Assembly (NCBI RefSeq): GCF_907165215.1
Contig: NZ_CAJRAY010000006.1
Span: 1 to 64,000, forward strand
Source of the DNA: Thermobacillus xylanilyticus
GTDB lineage: Bacteria; Bacillota; Bacilli; Paenibacillales; Paenibacillaceae
Length of the DNA stretch: 64,000 nt
Direction: 5' to 3'
The position numbers and the translations under genes are program-made. The notes beneath the pieces are model-generated. The model did no database searches. It saw only the letters and a list, made by a program, of their open reading frames with translations, and was not told where the DNA came from. Positions 52,995 through 61,678 of this stretch are shown here, in pieces. The stretch's first letter is position 1; the number at the start of each line of letters is the position of its first letter.

Positions 52995-54398
52995 TCAGTA
53001 CAGCGGCAGCATGGTGATTTCGCCGTCTGCGAACTTGAAATAGACGCGCGAACAAGGCTCTTTCACGAAACGGGTGTACCGGCCAATGACAATCTTCGTG
53101 CCGCCGTAAATGGTGTTGATGACTTCAACGCGCGCGTTCTCCGTATCTTCCAGCAGTTTCTCGATTTCGAGAATCCGCTCTTTCACGATTTCGATCTCTT
53201 CCATCGTCTGACGCTTCGTCGTCGCGAGCTTCGACCGCATGAGCAGTTTCTCGCCGGTGAGCTGTCCGGCGGCCGCCATCTGGTCAAGCAGTGCGAGCGC
53301 CTTGTTGGTCTTGTCGAGATTCTCGCTCTGCTGGCGCTGCTGCGTCCGCAGCTGATTCAGCTCGTACCGAAGTTCCGGCGCGACACCGACTTCGATCGTC
53401 GTTGCCGTGGACAGCGTATTGCCGATCGTTCTGGCTCTCACTTTCTCGCCGGCCTGAATCGATCCGCCGACGATCAGCCCTTTGGCTCCATAGCAGATGA
53501 CGCTGCGCGCCGCCCGGATGTTGGAGTGCATGATGCTCTGCGATACGATGATGTCTTCGCCGGCGAACACATTGCCGTCCTGGATGAAGGAACATCTCAC
53601 ATTTCTGCCGGCTTTGACGGCCCCCTTGTTACCGGCCATGATGCCGCCCGTAATCTCGACGGAACCTTCCGCTTCGATCTCGGCGCCTTCCACGCCGCCG
53701 ACGATGCGGATGTCGCCTCCCGCCTTGACGCGAAAACCGGTCAGTACGTTGCCGCGGATGACCACGGTGCCGACAAAATCGATGTTGCCCGTCTTGTAGT
53801 CCACGTCGCCGTTCACTTCGTAGACGGGAAAAACGTTGATTCTCTCCCGCTCCGTCTTGGTCACCATGCCGTCGATTGCGGCGTACATCGCGGTCTGTTC
53901 GGCATTGACCAAGACGTTCTTCCCCACGCGAAAGCGGGCTTCCTTGCCGTTCTTCGCCGGGAGCACTTCGCCGTTCACCGCTTTGCCCGGTATTCCCGGT
54001 TCCGCCGGCACGCGTTCGGCAATGAGCTGGCCTTTCTTCACGTTCCGGATCTTCGTCAGTTCCTTGAAATCGACAGTGCCGTCTTCGAGCTCGACAGGCC
54101 TGCGCTCATCCTCGTCAAGATCGACGACGAGCCGAATTGCGCCGTCTTTGCCTTCGATCGGCGGCTGCCCGGCGGCAACGACGGTCTGGCTGTAAAAATA
54201 GGCTTTCGGATTGCGTGCGATGCCTTCGAGAACATCGCGCCGAATGCCGAATACAATGCCGCGGCTGCGCAGATACTCATCCAATTGTTCAGCTGTGCAG
54301 CGGAAGTCGTCCACCGCCTTGTGAAAGTAAAGGGCGGCGGACAGGTTGTTCGGCGAAATCGTCACACCGATCAGCGATTCCAGGTCGGACGGCTCCAT
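52995..54398 (-). CDS. FapA family protein (DUF342)
   Basis: The 467-aa protein has an N-terminal DUF342 region (about 1-150) and a repetitive beta-helix (about 150-330, with GTVVIRGNVLTGFRVKAGGDIRIVGGVEGAEIEAEGSVEITGG). A C-terminal coiled coil (about 345-430, LNQLRTQQRQQSENL ... EIVKERILEIEKLLED) ends in a small beta segment. FapA/DUF342 proteins act as polymerisation-type scaffolds; in Firmicutes they sit next to sigD but their role is not established. The ATG at 54398 follows GGGAGTGAT. Confidence 0.85.
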   Translation of the reverse strand: MEPSDLESLIGVTISPNNLSAALYFHKAVDDFRCTAEQLDEYLRSRGIVFGIRRDVLEGIARNPKAYFYSQTVVAAGQPPIEGKDGAIRLVVDLDEDERRPVELEDGTVDFKELTKIRNVKKGQLIAERVPAEPGIPGKAVNGEVLPAKNGKEARFRVGKNVLVNAEQTAMYAAIDGMVTKTERERINVFPVYEVNGDVDYKTGNIDFVGTVVIRGNVLTGFRVKAGGDIRIVGGVEGAEIEAEGSVEITGGIMAGNKGAVKAGRNVRCSFIQDGNVFAGEDIIVSQSIMHSNIRAARSVICYGAKGLIVGGSIQAGEKVRARTIGNTLSTATTIEVGVAPELRYELNQLRTQQRQQSENLDKTNKALALLDQMAAAGQLTGEKLLMRSKLATTKRQTMEEIEIVKERILEIEKLLEDTENARVEVINTIYGGTKIVIGRYTRFVKEPCSRVYFKFADGEITMLPLY

Positions 54399-54420
54399 AA
54401 TGATCACTCCCTTTTGATGA

Positions 54421-55206
54421 TCAGTTCTCGAGCAGCTGCTTCTTCTGCTTGTCAAGCGCCCCCCGCAGACGCAAAATGGCTTTCGAATGCAGCTGGGATA
54501 TGCGTGAAGGGGAGAGCGACATCACTTCGGCGATTTCGCTCAGCGAAAGCTCTTCATAATAAAACAGCGAGATGACGATGCGCTCCTTCTCCGTCAACCG
54601 TTCGATGCCTTTGATGAGCGTCTCCTTCAGGAAATGCTCCTGCACTTTGTAGTCCGGGTTTTTCGCTTTCTCGTCCACCAGCATGGACAGACGCGTCTCC
54701 GACTCTTCCTCGCGGATCGGATCTTCGAGCGAACAGACCGTCGTCACCGCAATCTCCTGCAGCATCTGCTGAAACTCCCGTTCCGACACGTTCAGGTAGG
54801 CGCTCACTTCCGCATCGGTGACGGAACGAAGAAGCTGCTGCTCCAGATGCGCGTATGCTTCTTCAATTTTCTTGGCTTTCTCGCGGACGGACCGGGGCAC
54901 CCAGTCTCCCTGGCGGAGGCCGTCAATCATGGCGCCCCGAATCCGCCAGGAAGCATACGTCTCGAATTGCAGCCCCCGCCGGTGATCGAATTTCTCGATG
55001 GCATCGATCAGCCCCATGACGCCGTTGCTGGTGAGATCGTCCTTGGACACGTTCTTCGGCAGGCCGATCGCCATCCGGTTCGACACATATTCCACAAGCG
55101 GCAAATAATATTCGATGAGCTGCTTCTTCGCTTCGATATCGCGGTGTTCTTTCCACTGCTGCCACAGTTCAACGTTGGACATACGGGTCGTTTTCGGTTG
55201 GATCAT
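54421..55206 (-). CDS. sigD: RNA polymerase sigma factor SigD (FliA/WhiG family)
   Basis: SigD directs transcription of late flagellar, chemotaxis and autolysin genes. The 261-aa product has region 2 (LIEYYLPLVEYVSNRMAIGLP, RGLQFETYASWRIRGAMIDGLRQGDWVPRSVR), region 3 and the C-terminal region 4 HTH (LTEKERIVISLFYYEELSLSEIAEVMSLSPSRISQLHSKAI). The ATG at 55206 has GGGGTGAGAGG upstream. It follows a 188-bp non-coding gap in the fla/che operon. No anti-sigma FlgM gene is in this window. Confidence 0.95.
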   Translation of the reverse strand: MIQPKTTRMSNVELWQQWKEHRDIEAKKQLIEYYLPLVEYVSNRMAIGLPKNVSKDDLTSNGVMGLIDAIEKFDHRRGLQFETYASWRIRGAMIDGLRQGDWVPRSVREKAKKIEEAYAHLEQQLLRSVTDAEVSAYLNVSEREFQQMLQEIAVTTVCSLEDPIREEESETRLSMLVDEKAKNPDYKVQEHFLKETLIKGIERLTEKERIVISLFYYEELSLSEIAEVMSLSPSRISQLHSKAILRLRGALDKQKKQLLEN

Positions 55207-55394
55207 CGTCCTCTCACCCCTTCCTGCTTTCCTCAAGTAAAACGGCTCGCGCCATCTACCTCCGGCGGCTCGCGCCGTCCCGATCAAGCGAGCGCATCCG
55301 ATATTCGTCGGGAGATAAGCCGATTGGCGAGCGGGCAGCTTGTCCGGATGATCGCGTTTTGCTTAAGGAAAGCGTTCCTGGCATCCGCATGCGG
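55207..55394. other. 188-bp gap before sigD with a short direct repeat
   Basis: The gap holds two copies of GGCTCGCGCC (near 55237 and 55263), plus a GC-rich inverted segment. I see no good promoter or terminator. It is the largest internal gap in the chemotaxis operon. Confidence 0.5.
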
Positions 55395-55829
55395 TCAATT
55401 TTCGCCTTCTTGCGCCAGATGGCGCACGGCCTGCGCAAGCTCTTCCGGGTCTTTGTCTTCAATGGAGAAAACGCGTTTCGGCTCGAGCGGACGGAATTCC
55501 GCGGCCGCCGCGTTGCCTGGCTGTCCGGATTCCCGCTGTGCCTTGAGCATCTCGCTCAGTTCGGACTCGTCGTCCGGCGTCTTGAGATCGACGTGCGCGC
55601 CGGTTTCCCGGGAATCAGCCGCCGCACCGAACCCCCGCTCGGCATCGGCCGAAGCGATGATCAGCTGCAAGGCTCCGCGCAGCAGATAACCGGCAACGAA
55701 AAATGCGGCGAACGCGTACACTGCGCGCAGACACGAGACGGCAAAACCGTTGTTGCCCAGCGAGAAGAAAAACGTGAGCAGCATGCCCGCCAATCCCAAC
55801 ACGAGATTCCAGCGAATGGATCCCAGCAT
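55395..55829 (-). CDS. Hypothetical membrane protein between cheD and sigD (144 aa)
   Basis: The 144-aa product has two N-terminal transmembrane helices (about 5-25 and 32-58) and a charged, probably unstructured cytoplasmic tail (SELSEMLKAQ, EFRPLEPKRVFSIEDKDPEELAQAVRHLAQ). I recognise no named family. Its ATG is 2 bp before the cheD stop region and has AAGGAGC upstream, so it is translated with cheD. Its location suggests a role near the flagellar/chemotaxis apparatus, which is inference only. Confidence 0.7.
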   Translation of the reverse strand: MLGSIRWNLVLGLAGMLLTFFFSLGNNGFAVSCLRAVYAFAAFFVAGYLLRGALQLIIASADAERGFGAAADSRETGAHVDLKTPDDESELSEMLKAQRESGQPGNAAAAEFRPLEPKRVFSIEDKDPEELAQAVRHLAQEGEN

Positions 55830-55830
55830 C

Positions 55831-56316
55831 TCAAAGCTCCTTTGTTCCGTACTGTATGCTCCGTATGGTCAAAACCCCGGTCGCGCTGTCCAGCTCGATC
55901 GTCCGGCCATAGTTGGCACCGGTGTCTTCGGCAATCAGCGGTATGTCCAGTGATGCAAGCATCATCTTGCATGTTTCGACATTTCGTGGCCCGATGCGCA
56001 TCGTATCCTGTCCGGCGAAGGCGAACATCTGGGCGCCGCCGGCCAGTTTGGCGACCAGTCTCCTGCGCGAAGCGCCGGCCGCAAGTATCGCATCCAGCAT
56101 GTCCGGCAGCGCGGTGTCTGCATATTTCGCGCGGTTGAACTGCTCTTCGCGCGCGATTTCCGAGGATGGCAGCATGATATGGGCCATGCCGGCGATCATT
56201 GCGGCACCGTCGTAAAGCGTCAGGCCGACGCAGGAACCGAGCCCGGTCGTCTTGAGCACACCGCCCGACGAGGCGATTTTCCAGTCGGCCATGCCGACCT
56301 TGATCAGTTCTGTCAT
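55831..56316 (-). CDS. cheD: Chemoreceptor glutamine deamidase CheD
   Basis: CheD deamidates glutamines on chemoreceptors and, in Bacillus, stimulates CheC. The 161-aa product has the catalytic pair Cys29 (GLGSCVGLTLYD) and His46 (MAHIMLP), plus KLAGGAQMF. Its ATG overlaps the cheC stop (ATGA), which fits the CheC-CheD complex known in Bacillus. Confidence 0.95.
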   Translation of the reverse strand: MTELIKVGMADWKIASSGGVLKTTGLGSCVGLTLYDGAAMIAGMAHIMLPSSEIAREEQFNRAKYADTALPDMLDAILAAGASRRRLVAKLAGGAQMFAFAGQDTMRIGPRNVETCKMMLASLDIPLIAEDTGANYGRTIELDSATGVLTIRSIQYGTKEL

Positions 56317-56933
56317 GAGCCCGGCACTCCCAGCGCGCGGAAGATCTTCTCGAACGACTCCGGATCCGGGATCAGGAAGAACTGGCCTTCCACGGTGTCG
56401 CGGTCCTCGAGAAACTTCGTCTCGATCAGCAGGGCGGCGTCGCCCATTTGCCCGAATTGCAGCAATCCGTAACTCAGGATGGCTCCCGCCATATCGATGG
56501 CCAGCGAAGGCACGGTGGGTGTCATGGCCAATTTGGTGAAATCGGCCAGCGACGACAGGTAGGATCCTGCCAGAATATTGCCGATTTCATTGAGCGCGGA
56601 CAATTCCATGTCCGAATAGGCGCCATCTTCCGTGTCGATGGACAGCAGATTCCGGAGAAGCCGTTTTGCCGAGTCTTCCCGGATGATGAAGAACATGTTG
56701 CCCGGCGCGTCGCCTTCGACGCGGAGAAAAACGGCGATGACGACCTGTTCGGCGCCGCCGACGCGGTCCGCGATTTCTTCGAACGGCACCAGACTGACCG
56801 TCGGCACGGACATGTCGACCGGATGGTTCAGGATGCGGGACAATGCGGTTGCCGCATGCCCCGCTCCGATGTTGCCGACTTCCTTGAGCACATCAAGCTT
56901 GAACTCGTCCTTGAACTCGTTCCAGAGACTCAC
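56313..56933 (-). CDS. cheC: CheY-P phosphatase CheC
   Basis: CheC dephosphorylates CheY-P and binds CheD in adaptation. The 206-aa product has two active-site motifs of the form D/S-xxx-E-xx-N: DVLKEVGN (14-21) and SALNEIGN further on. The gene starts with GTG at 56933, after GAGGG, 3 bp past the cheW stop codon. Confidence 0.95.
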   Translation of the reverse strand: MSLWNEFKDEFKLDVLKEVGNIGAGHAATALSRILNHPVDMSVPTVSLVPFEEIADRVGGAEQVVIAVFLRVEGDAPGNMFFIIREDSAKRLLRNLLSIDTEDGAYSDMELSALNEIGNILAGSYLSSLADFTKLAMTPTVPSLAIDMAGAILSYGLLQFGQMGDAALLIETKFLEDRDTVEGQFFLIPDPESFEKIFRALGVPGS

Positions 56934-56936
56934 ACT

Positions 56937-57398
56937 TCAGCCCTCGAACTGTTCAAGCTGGATGATTTCATCCTTGTTCAAAACTTCAACCAGGTTCAGC
57001 ATGATGAGCAGGCGGTTGTCGTCCATTTTGGCGACGCCGCGCAAATATTTCGCCTTGATGCCGCCGACGACTTCCGGAGGCGAATCGATATGGTCGCTGT
57101 CGATGTCGATGACGTCGTTGGCAGCATCGACGATGAACCCGACCTCAAGGTCATTGACCTGCACAATGATGATCCGCGACGATTCCGTCGGCTCGGTCTC
57201 CGGCAGACCGAAGCGGCCGCGCAGATCGATCACCGGAATGACGACGCCGCGCAGGTTGATGACCCCCTTGACGAATGCCGGCGTCTTCGGTACGCGCGTA
57301 ATGGGCATCATCCGCTCGATCGTCCGTACCTTGTCCACCTCGATGCCGTACTGCTCGTCCGCCAGCGCGAAAACGATGACTTTCAGTTCTTCACCCAT
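56937..57398 (-). CDS. cheW: Chemotaxis coupling protein CheW
   Basis: CheW couples CheA to the receptors. The 153-aa product has the CheW fold, with EELKVIVFALADEQYGIEV, RTIERMMPITRVPKTPAFVKGVINLRGVVIPVIDLR, and VDAANDVIDID. The ATG follows GGAGGTC. It lies 46 bp after cheA and 3 bp before cheC. Confidence 0.96.
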   Translation of the reverse strand: MGEELKVIVFALADEQYGIEVDKVRTIERMMPITRVPKTPAFVKGVINLRGVVIPVIDLRGRFGLPETEPTESSRIIIVQVNDLEVGFIVDAANDVIDIDSDHIDSPPEVVGGIKAKYLRGVAKMDDNRLLIMLNLVEVLNKDEIIQLEQFEG

Positions 57399-57444
57399 GG
57401 GAAGACCTCCTTGATATGGTATCAGGCAGAATCGGCGGTGTATT

Positions 57445-59481
57445 TTACTTGATCAGCGCGTTGGGATCGATGATCAGCGCCACCTGACCGTCGCCCAGAA
57501 TCGTCGCCCCGGAAATGACATTGTATCCGGACAGATATTTGCCGAGCGGTTTCAGCACGATATCGCTCTGGCCGATGAAATCGTCGACGAGAACGGCAGC
57601 CCATTTGTCACCCTTCCGGATGATGACCGCTTCGCACTCCTCTTCCCGGCTGTCATCGTAATCCGGCGAGTCGATCAGTTCCGCCAGCGAGACGACCGGG
57701 ATGATCGCCCCGCGGAACTCGGTCATTGCGTTGCCGTGAATGTTGTGGATCTGGCTGCGCTTCACGACCGTCGTCTCCATGATGGAAGAAAGCGGAATCG
57801 CATACTTCTCGGAGCCGAGCTTCAGCAGCATGGCCGAAATGATCGACAGCGTCAGCGGCAGCTGGATCGAGAAGACCGTTCCTTTGCCGAGCTCCGAAGT
57901 GACGGTCACCGAACCGCCGAGGGCGTTGATCTTCGACTTGACGACGTCGAGCCCGACGCCGCGGCCGGAAATGTCGGACACTTTATCGGCCGTGCTGAAG
58001 CCGGGCGCGAAGATCAGCATGTACACTTCCTCGTCGCTCATCGTCTTGCCCTGCTCTTCGGTGATGATGCCCCGCTTCACCGCCGTAGCCAGCACCTTGT
58101 CGCGGCGGATGCCGCCGCCGTCGTCTTCAATTTCGATGAAGACGTTGTTGCCGCTGTGGAAAGCACGCAAGTGCACGGTGCCCGTCTCCGGCTTGCCGGC
58201 TTCGAGTCGTTTCTCGACCGGTTCAATGCCGTGGTCGACCGAGTTGCGGAGCAGATGGACGAGCGGGTCGCCGATCTCGTCGATGACCGTCCGGTCCAGT
58301 TCGGTCTCCGCGCCGGTGATGATCAGGTCGACTTTCTTGTCCAGCGACTTCGCAAGGTCCCGGACCATCCGGGGGAACCGGTTGAAGACGGTCTCGACGG
58401 GAACCATCCGCAGCTTCATCACGATATTCTGCAGATCGGCGCTGATCCGGCTCATGTGTTCGACCGTCTCGGTCAGTTCGTTGCTCCGGATTTCGCTGGC
58501 CAGCTGTTCAAGCCGCACGCGGTCGATCAAGAGTTCGCTGAACAGGTTCATCAGCACGTCCAGCCGCTCGATATCGACGCGGATCGTCTTCGCCACGGCG
58601 CCGCCGGATGCCGGGGCTTTACGCTCGGCCGAACCCGCGGCGGCGCCTGCCTGCGGCTTGTCCGTCTTCCGCTCCGGTTCGGACGGCCGCGAAGGACGGG
58701 ACAGCGCGGCCAGGGCATCGGCGTCCAGCTCCGTCACTTCGACCGATTCGATCTCCGAGACGCTGCCGATCTGCTGCTTCAACTCATCGCTTGTCCATTG
58801 CGAGATCAGGAAGACGGTGAAGGAGCGGTCGAACTTCTCCTGCTCGATGTCCTGAACCGACGGCTGGGATTTCACCACTTCGCCGGCCTGCTCCAGCACA
58901 TTGAACACCATGTAGGCCCGGGCGGACTTGAGCACGCAGTCTTCCCGGATCGTGACGACCGCCTTCAAGACGCGGTGCCCGGATCCGATCGACTGCTGCA
59001 GTACGGAGAACTGGAACTGATCCAGCTCGATCTCTCCCGCCTGCTGCACCGGTGCCGCTGCGGCCGCCGAAGCGGCGGCGACCTCGGAGTCGGCCGTAAT
59101 CTCGCCGCTCACGATCTTCTTGAGCACGCCGACAAGCTCCGAGACATCGGCGCTGCCCGTTCCGCCGCCCACGATGTCCTGAACCATCGACTCAAGCGCG
59201 TCCAATCCCTTGAAGAGCGTGTCGAAGATGAAGCTGTTCATGCGCAGTTTCCCGTTGCGCACCAGGTCGAGCACGTTCTCCATCTCGTGCGTCAGATGGG
59301 CCAGGTCTTCGAACCCCATCGTCGCGGACATCCCTTTGAGCGTATGCGCGGAGCGGAAGATGTCCTGCACGATCGACAGATCCTCCGGCGAACTTTCCAG
59401 TCTTAGCAAGTTCTCGTTCAAAGATTGCAGGTGGTCGTTCGATTCGTCGATAAACATCGACAGGTACGCGTTCATATCCAT
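57445..59481 (-). CDS. cheA: Chemotaxis histidine kinase CheA
   Basis: CheA passes phosphate from receptor-controlled autophosphorylation to CheY and CheB. The 678-aa kinase has the P1 domain with phosphorylated His46 (FRSAHTLKGMSATMGF), a P2 region and a linker rich in Pro/Ala/Lys. P3 dimerisation helices follow, then the P4 ATP-binding domain with N box (LLRNSVDHGIEP), G1 (IEDDGGGI) and G2 (SGRGVGLDVVK), and a C-terminal CheW-like P5. The ATG follows GGAGGTGCAAGG. Confidence 0.97.
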   Translation of the reverse strand: MDMNAYLSMFIDESNDHLQSLNENLLRLESSPEDLSIVQDIFRSAHTLKGMSATMGFEDLAHLTHEMENVLDLVRNGKLRMNSFIFDTLFKGLDALESMVQDIVGGGTGSADVSELVGVLKKIVSGEITADSEVAAASAAAAAPVQQAGEIELDQFQFSVLQQSIGSGHRVLKAVVTIREDCVLKSARAYMVFNVLEQAGEVVKSQPSVQDIEQEKFDRSFTVFLISQWTSDELKQQIGSVSEIESVEVTELDADALAALSRPSRPSEPERKTDKPQAGAAAGSAERKAPASGGAVAKTIRVDIERLDVLMNLFSELLIDRVRLEQLASEIRSNELTETVEHMSRISADLQNIVMKLRMVPVETVFNRFPRMVRDLAKSLDKKVDLIITGAETELDRTVIDEIGDPLVHLLRNSVDHGIEPVEKRLEAGKPETGTVHLRAFHSGNNVFIEIEDDGGGIRRDKVLATAVKRGIITEEQGKTMSDEEVYMLIFAPGFSTADKVSDISGRGVGLDVVKSKINALGGSVTVTSELGKGTVFSIQLPLTLSIISAMLLKLGSEKYAIPLSSIMETTVVKRSQIHNIHGNAMTEFRGAIIPVVSLAELIDSPDYDDSREEECEAVIIRKGDKWAAVLVDDFIGQSDIVLKPLGKYLSGYNVISGATILGDGQVALIIDPNALIK

Positions 59482-59532
59482 GGCCTTGCACCTCCTGGTT
59501 GAACTCGGTTCACAGCGGAAATCGGGTTAACG

Positions 59533-60786
59533 CTATCGCCTGACGGCCTCGGTCAGCCGAGCCGGTATGTCGTGCAGCGGCAGCACAAGGGAGGCGGCGC
59601 CTTCTTCGATTGCGGAGCGCGGCATGCCGAATACGACGCATGTCTCCTCCGCTTCGGCTATGGTCGTGACGGCGCCGTGATCCGCAAGTGTCCGCATGCC
59701 TTTGGCTCCGTCGCTGCCCATGCCCGTCATGACGACGGCGTGGCGGGCTAGTTCGGTGAAAGGTACAAGCGATTCGAACAACACATCAACCGACGGGCGG
59801 TGACCGTTCCGCTGCGGCCCGTCCGTCAGCCGAATGACATACTGACGGCCGCTTGCCGCGAGCTCCATATGGCGCCCGCCGGGCGCGATATATGCGAAGC
59901 CCGGCCGAACCGGTTCGCCGTCTTCCGCTTCTTTGACCGTCAAGGCGGAATGGCTGTTCAGCCGCTGCGCAAGCGAGTAGGTGAACTTCGGCGGCATATG
60001 CTGCACGATCAGAAGCGGTGCGGGCAGGTCGCCCGGCAGCTCGCTGAGCAGACGATGCAGCGCCCTTGGGCCGCCGGTCGACGTTCCGATCGCGATGATA
60101 TGCCGGAACGCGCCCGCCGTTTCCGCGGCAACCGGCTTCGCAGGCGCAGGAGGCGCAGGCCGGACGGCTTCCGGCCGGATTCCGGAATCCGGAATCCGCG
60201 GAGATTCCGATGCGGGCGACGGAGACGGTGCCGCGCTCTCCCGCTTCGCCGGCGGCTGCTCCGGCCGCTTCGGCTGCTTCGGCTCCTTTGGCTGCTTCGG
60301 CACGGGTGCCGCCCGGGCAGCGCCTTTCGTCTTCGCGGCCGGACGGCTGGCCTCCGGACGTTCTTTCGCTTCGGGAGCCGCCTGCCGGCGGATCGCTACC
60401 GCCGCTTTCAGCCGAAGCATGAGCTCTTCAGCCGTCTTGCGAATATCCGCGCCCGGTCCGGAAGGTTTGCGGATAAAATCGAACGCGCCGAGTGCGAGCG
60501 CCGCGATCGTCTCCCGGGTATGCTCCTCGCTGATGCCGGACAGCATGATGACGGGCGTGCTTGCTTCGGCCATAATGTGCTTCAGCGCTTCGATCCCGTT
60601 CATCTCCGGCATTTCCAGGTCGATCGTAATGGCGTCCGGCTTCAGCTCTCGATGAAGCTCCACCGCCTCCCTGCCGTTCTTCCCGACGGCGATGACGGTG
60701 AACGCCGGATCGGATTCAATGATGTCCGAGAACAGTTTCCTCATGAAGGCCGAGTCGTCTACGACGATGATCCGGTAACGCTTCAT
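59533..60786 (-). CDS. cheB: Chemotaxis methylesterase CheB
   Basis: CheB removes methyl groups from, and deamidates, chemoreceptors when phosphorylated by CheA. The 417-aa product has an N-terminal receiver (phospho-accepting Asp56 in ITIDLEMPEMNG), and an unusually long linker (about 130-225) rich in Pro, Lys and Glu (PKQPKEPKQPKRPEQPP). The methylesterase domain carries the Ser236 nucleophile in GTSTGG, QHMPPKFT and MTGMGSDGAKG. It lies between flhG and cheA, as in Bacillus. Confidence 0.96.
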   Translation of the reverse strand: MKRYRIIVVDDSAFMRKLFSDIIESDPAFTVIAVGKNGREAVELHRELKPDAITIDLEMPEMNGIEALKHIMAEASTPVIMLSGISEEHTRETIAALALGAFDFIRKPSGPGADIRKTAEELMLRLKAAVAIRRQAAPEAKERPEASRPAAKTKGAARAAPVPKQPKEPKQPKRPEQPPAKRESAAPSPSPASESPRIPDSGIRPEAVRPAPPAPAKPVAAETAGAFRHIIAIGTSTGGPRALHRLLSELPGDLPAPLLIVQHMPPKFTYSLAQRLNSHSALTVKEAEDGEPVRPGFAYIAPGGRHMELAASGRQYVIRLTDGPQRNGHRPSVDVLFESLVPFTELARHAVVMTGMGSDGAKGMRTLADHGAVTTIAEAEETCVVFGMPRSAIEEGAASLVLPLHDIPARLTEAVRR

Positions 60787-60814
60787 CGATGTTCACCCCA
60801 CTGGCGCTGGATCG

Positions 60815-61678
60815 TTAACGCTGCCTGAACATGCGTTCAAAAAATCCCCGGATGCCGCCGGACTTCTTCGCGGACGGTGTGGATATGAACGCCCTCGCGA
60901 TTTCCTCGACCGCCCTGGACGCGCTGCCGCCCGGGTAGGCGATTGTGAACGGCACCTGCCGCTTGACCGCCTTCGGCACGTGCGCGTCGTCCGGGATGAT
61001 GCCGAGCAAGGGCAGATCGAGCGACAGAAACTGCTTGGCGACGAGACTGATCTTGTCGGCCGTCTGCCGGCCTTCGCGGTTGTCGGCCGCGCGGTTGACG
61101 ACCAGCTTGAAATCGACGTCGTGGTTCATGGACCGGACCATTTTGATGAGCGCATACGCATCCGTGATCGACGTCGGCTCCGGCGTCGTCACGACGACCG
61201 TCTCTTGCGCCGCCGTGATGAACCGGACGGTCTCCCTCGACAGGCCGGCCCCGGTATCAAACAGGATCAGATCGTAATGGCCGTGCAGCTTGCCGATCTG
61301 TTCGCCGAAATAGTCCAGTTCGCGGTCCGAAAGATCGAGCAGGTCATGGAATCCTGAACCGCCGGCAATGAAATGAAGGCCGAGCGGCCCTTCATGGATG
61401 ATCTCCCGGATGGCTTTCTCGCGTCTGAGCAGATGCACCAGATTGTAGGGGGCCGATGTCCCCATGAGCACATCGATGTTGGCCATGCCCATGTCCGCAT
61501 CGAACACGAGCACGCGTTTTCCGAGCTTCTGCAGCGACAAGGCGAAATTCAGGCTGAAATTCGACTTGCCGACTCCCCCTTTGCCGCTGGTGACCGTGAT
61601 GACCCGCGTCTGAAGGGGCTCTTGTCCCGCGTTGCGGAATCGCATCAGACTGCGCAGCGCATCCGCTTGATCAGTCAT
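60815..61678 (-). CDS. flhG: MinD-type ATPase FlhG (YlxH/FleN)
   Basis: FlhG is a ParA/MinD family ATPase that sets flagellar number and pattern and stimulates FlhF GTPase. The 287-aa product has the deviant Walker A KGGVGKS (33-39), preceded by the short N-terminal helix MTDQADALRSLMRF that is used to activate FlhF. DADMGMANID follows. The ATG at 61678 overlaps the flhF end by 8 nt; an earlier ATG would extend the overlap without a ribosome-binding site. Confidence 0.94.
   Translation of the reverse strand: MTDQADALRSLMRFRNAGQEPLQTRVITVTSGKGGVGKSNFSLNFALSLQKLGKRVLVFDADMGMANIDVLMGTSAPYNLVHLLRREKAIREIIHEGPLGLHFIAGGSGFHDLLDLSDRELDYFGEQIGKLHGHYDLILFDTGAGLSRETVRFITAAQETVVVTTPEPTSITDAYALIKMVRSMNHDVDFKLVVNRAADNREGRQTADKISLVAKQFLSLDLPLLGIIPDDAHVPKAVKRQVPFTIAYPGGSASRAVEEIARAFISTPSAKKSGGIRGFFERMFRQR

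Noticed and set aside
55256-55462. Minus-strand 68-codon frame in the gap before sigD
   Set aside because: It starts inside another gene in a different frame and has no ribosome-binding site or recognisable sequence.
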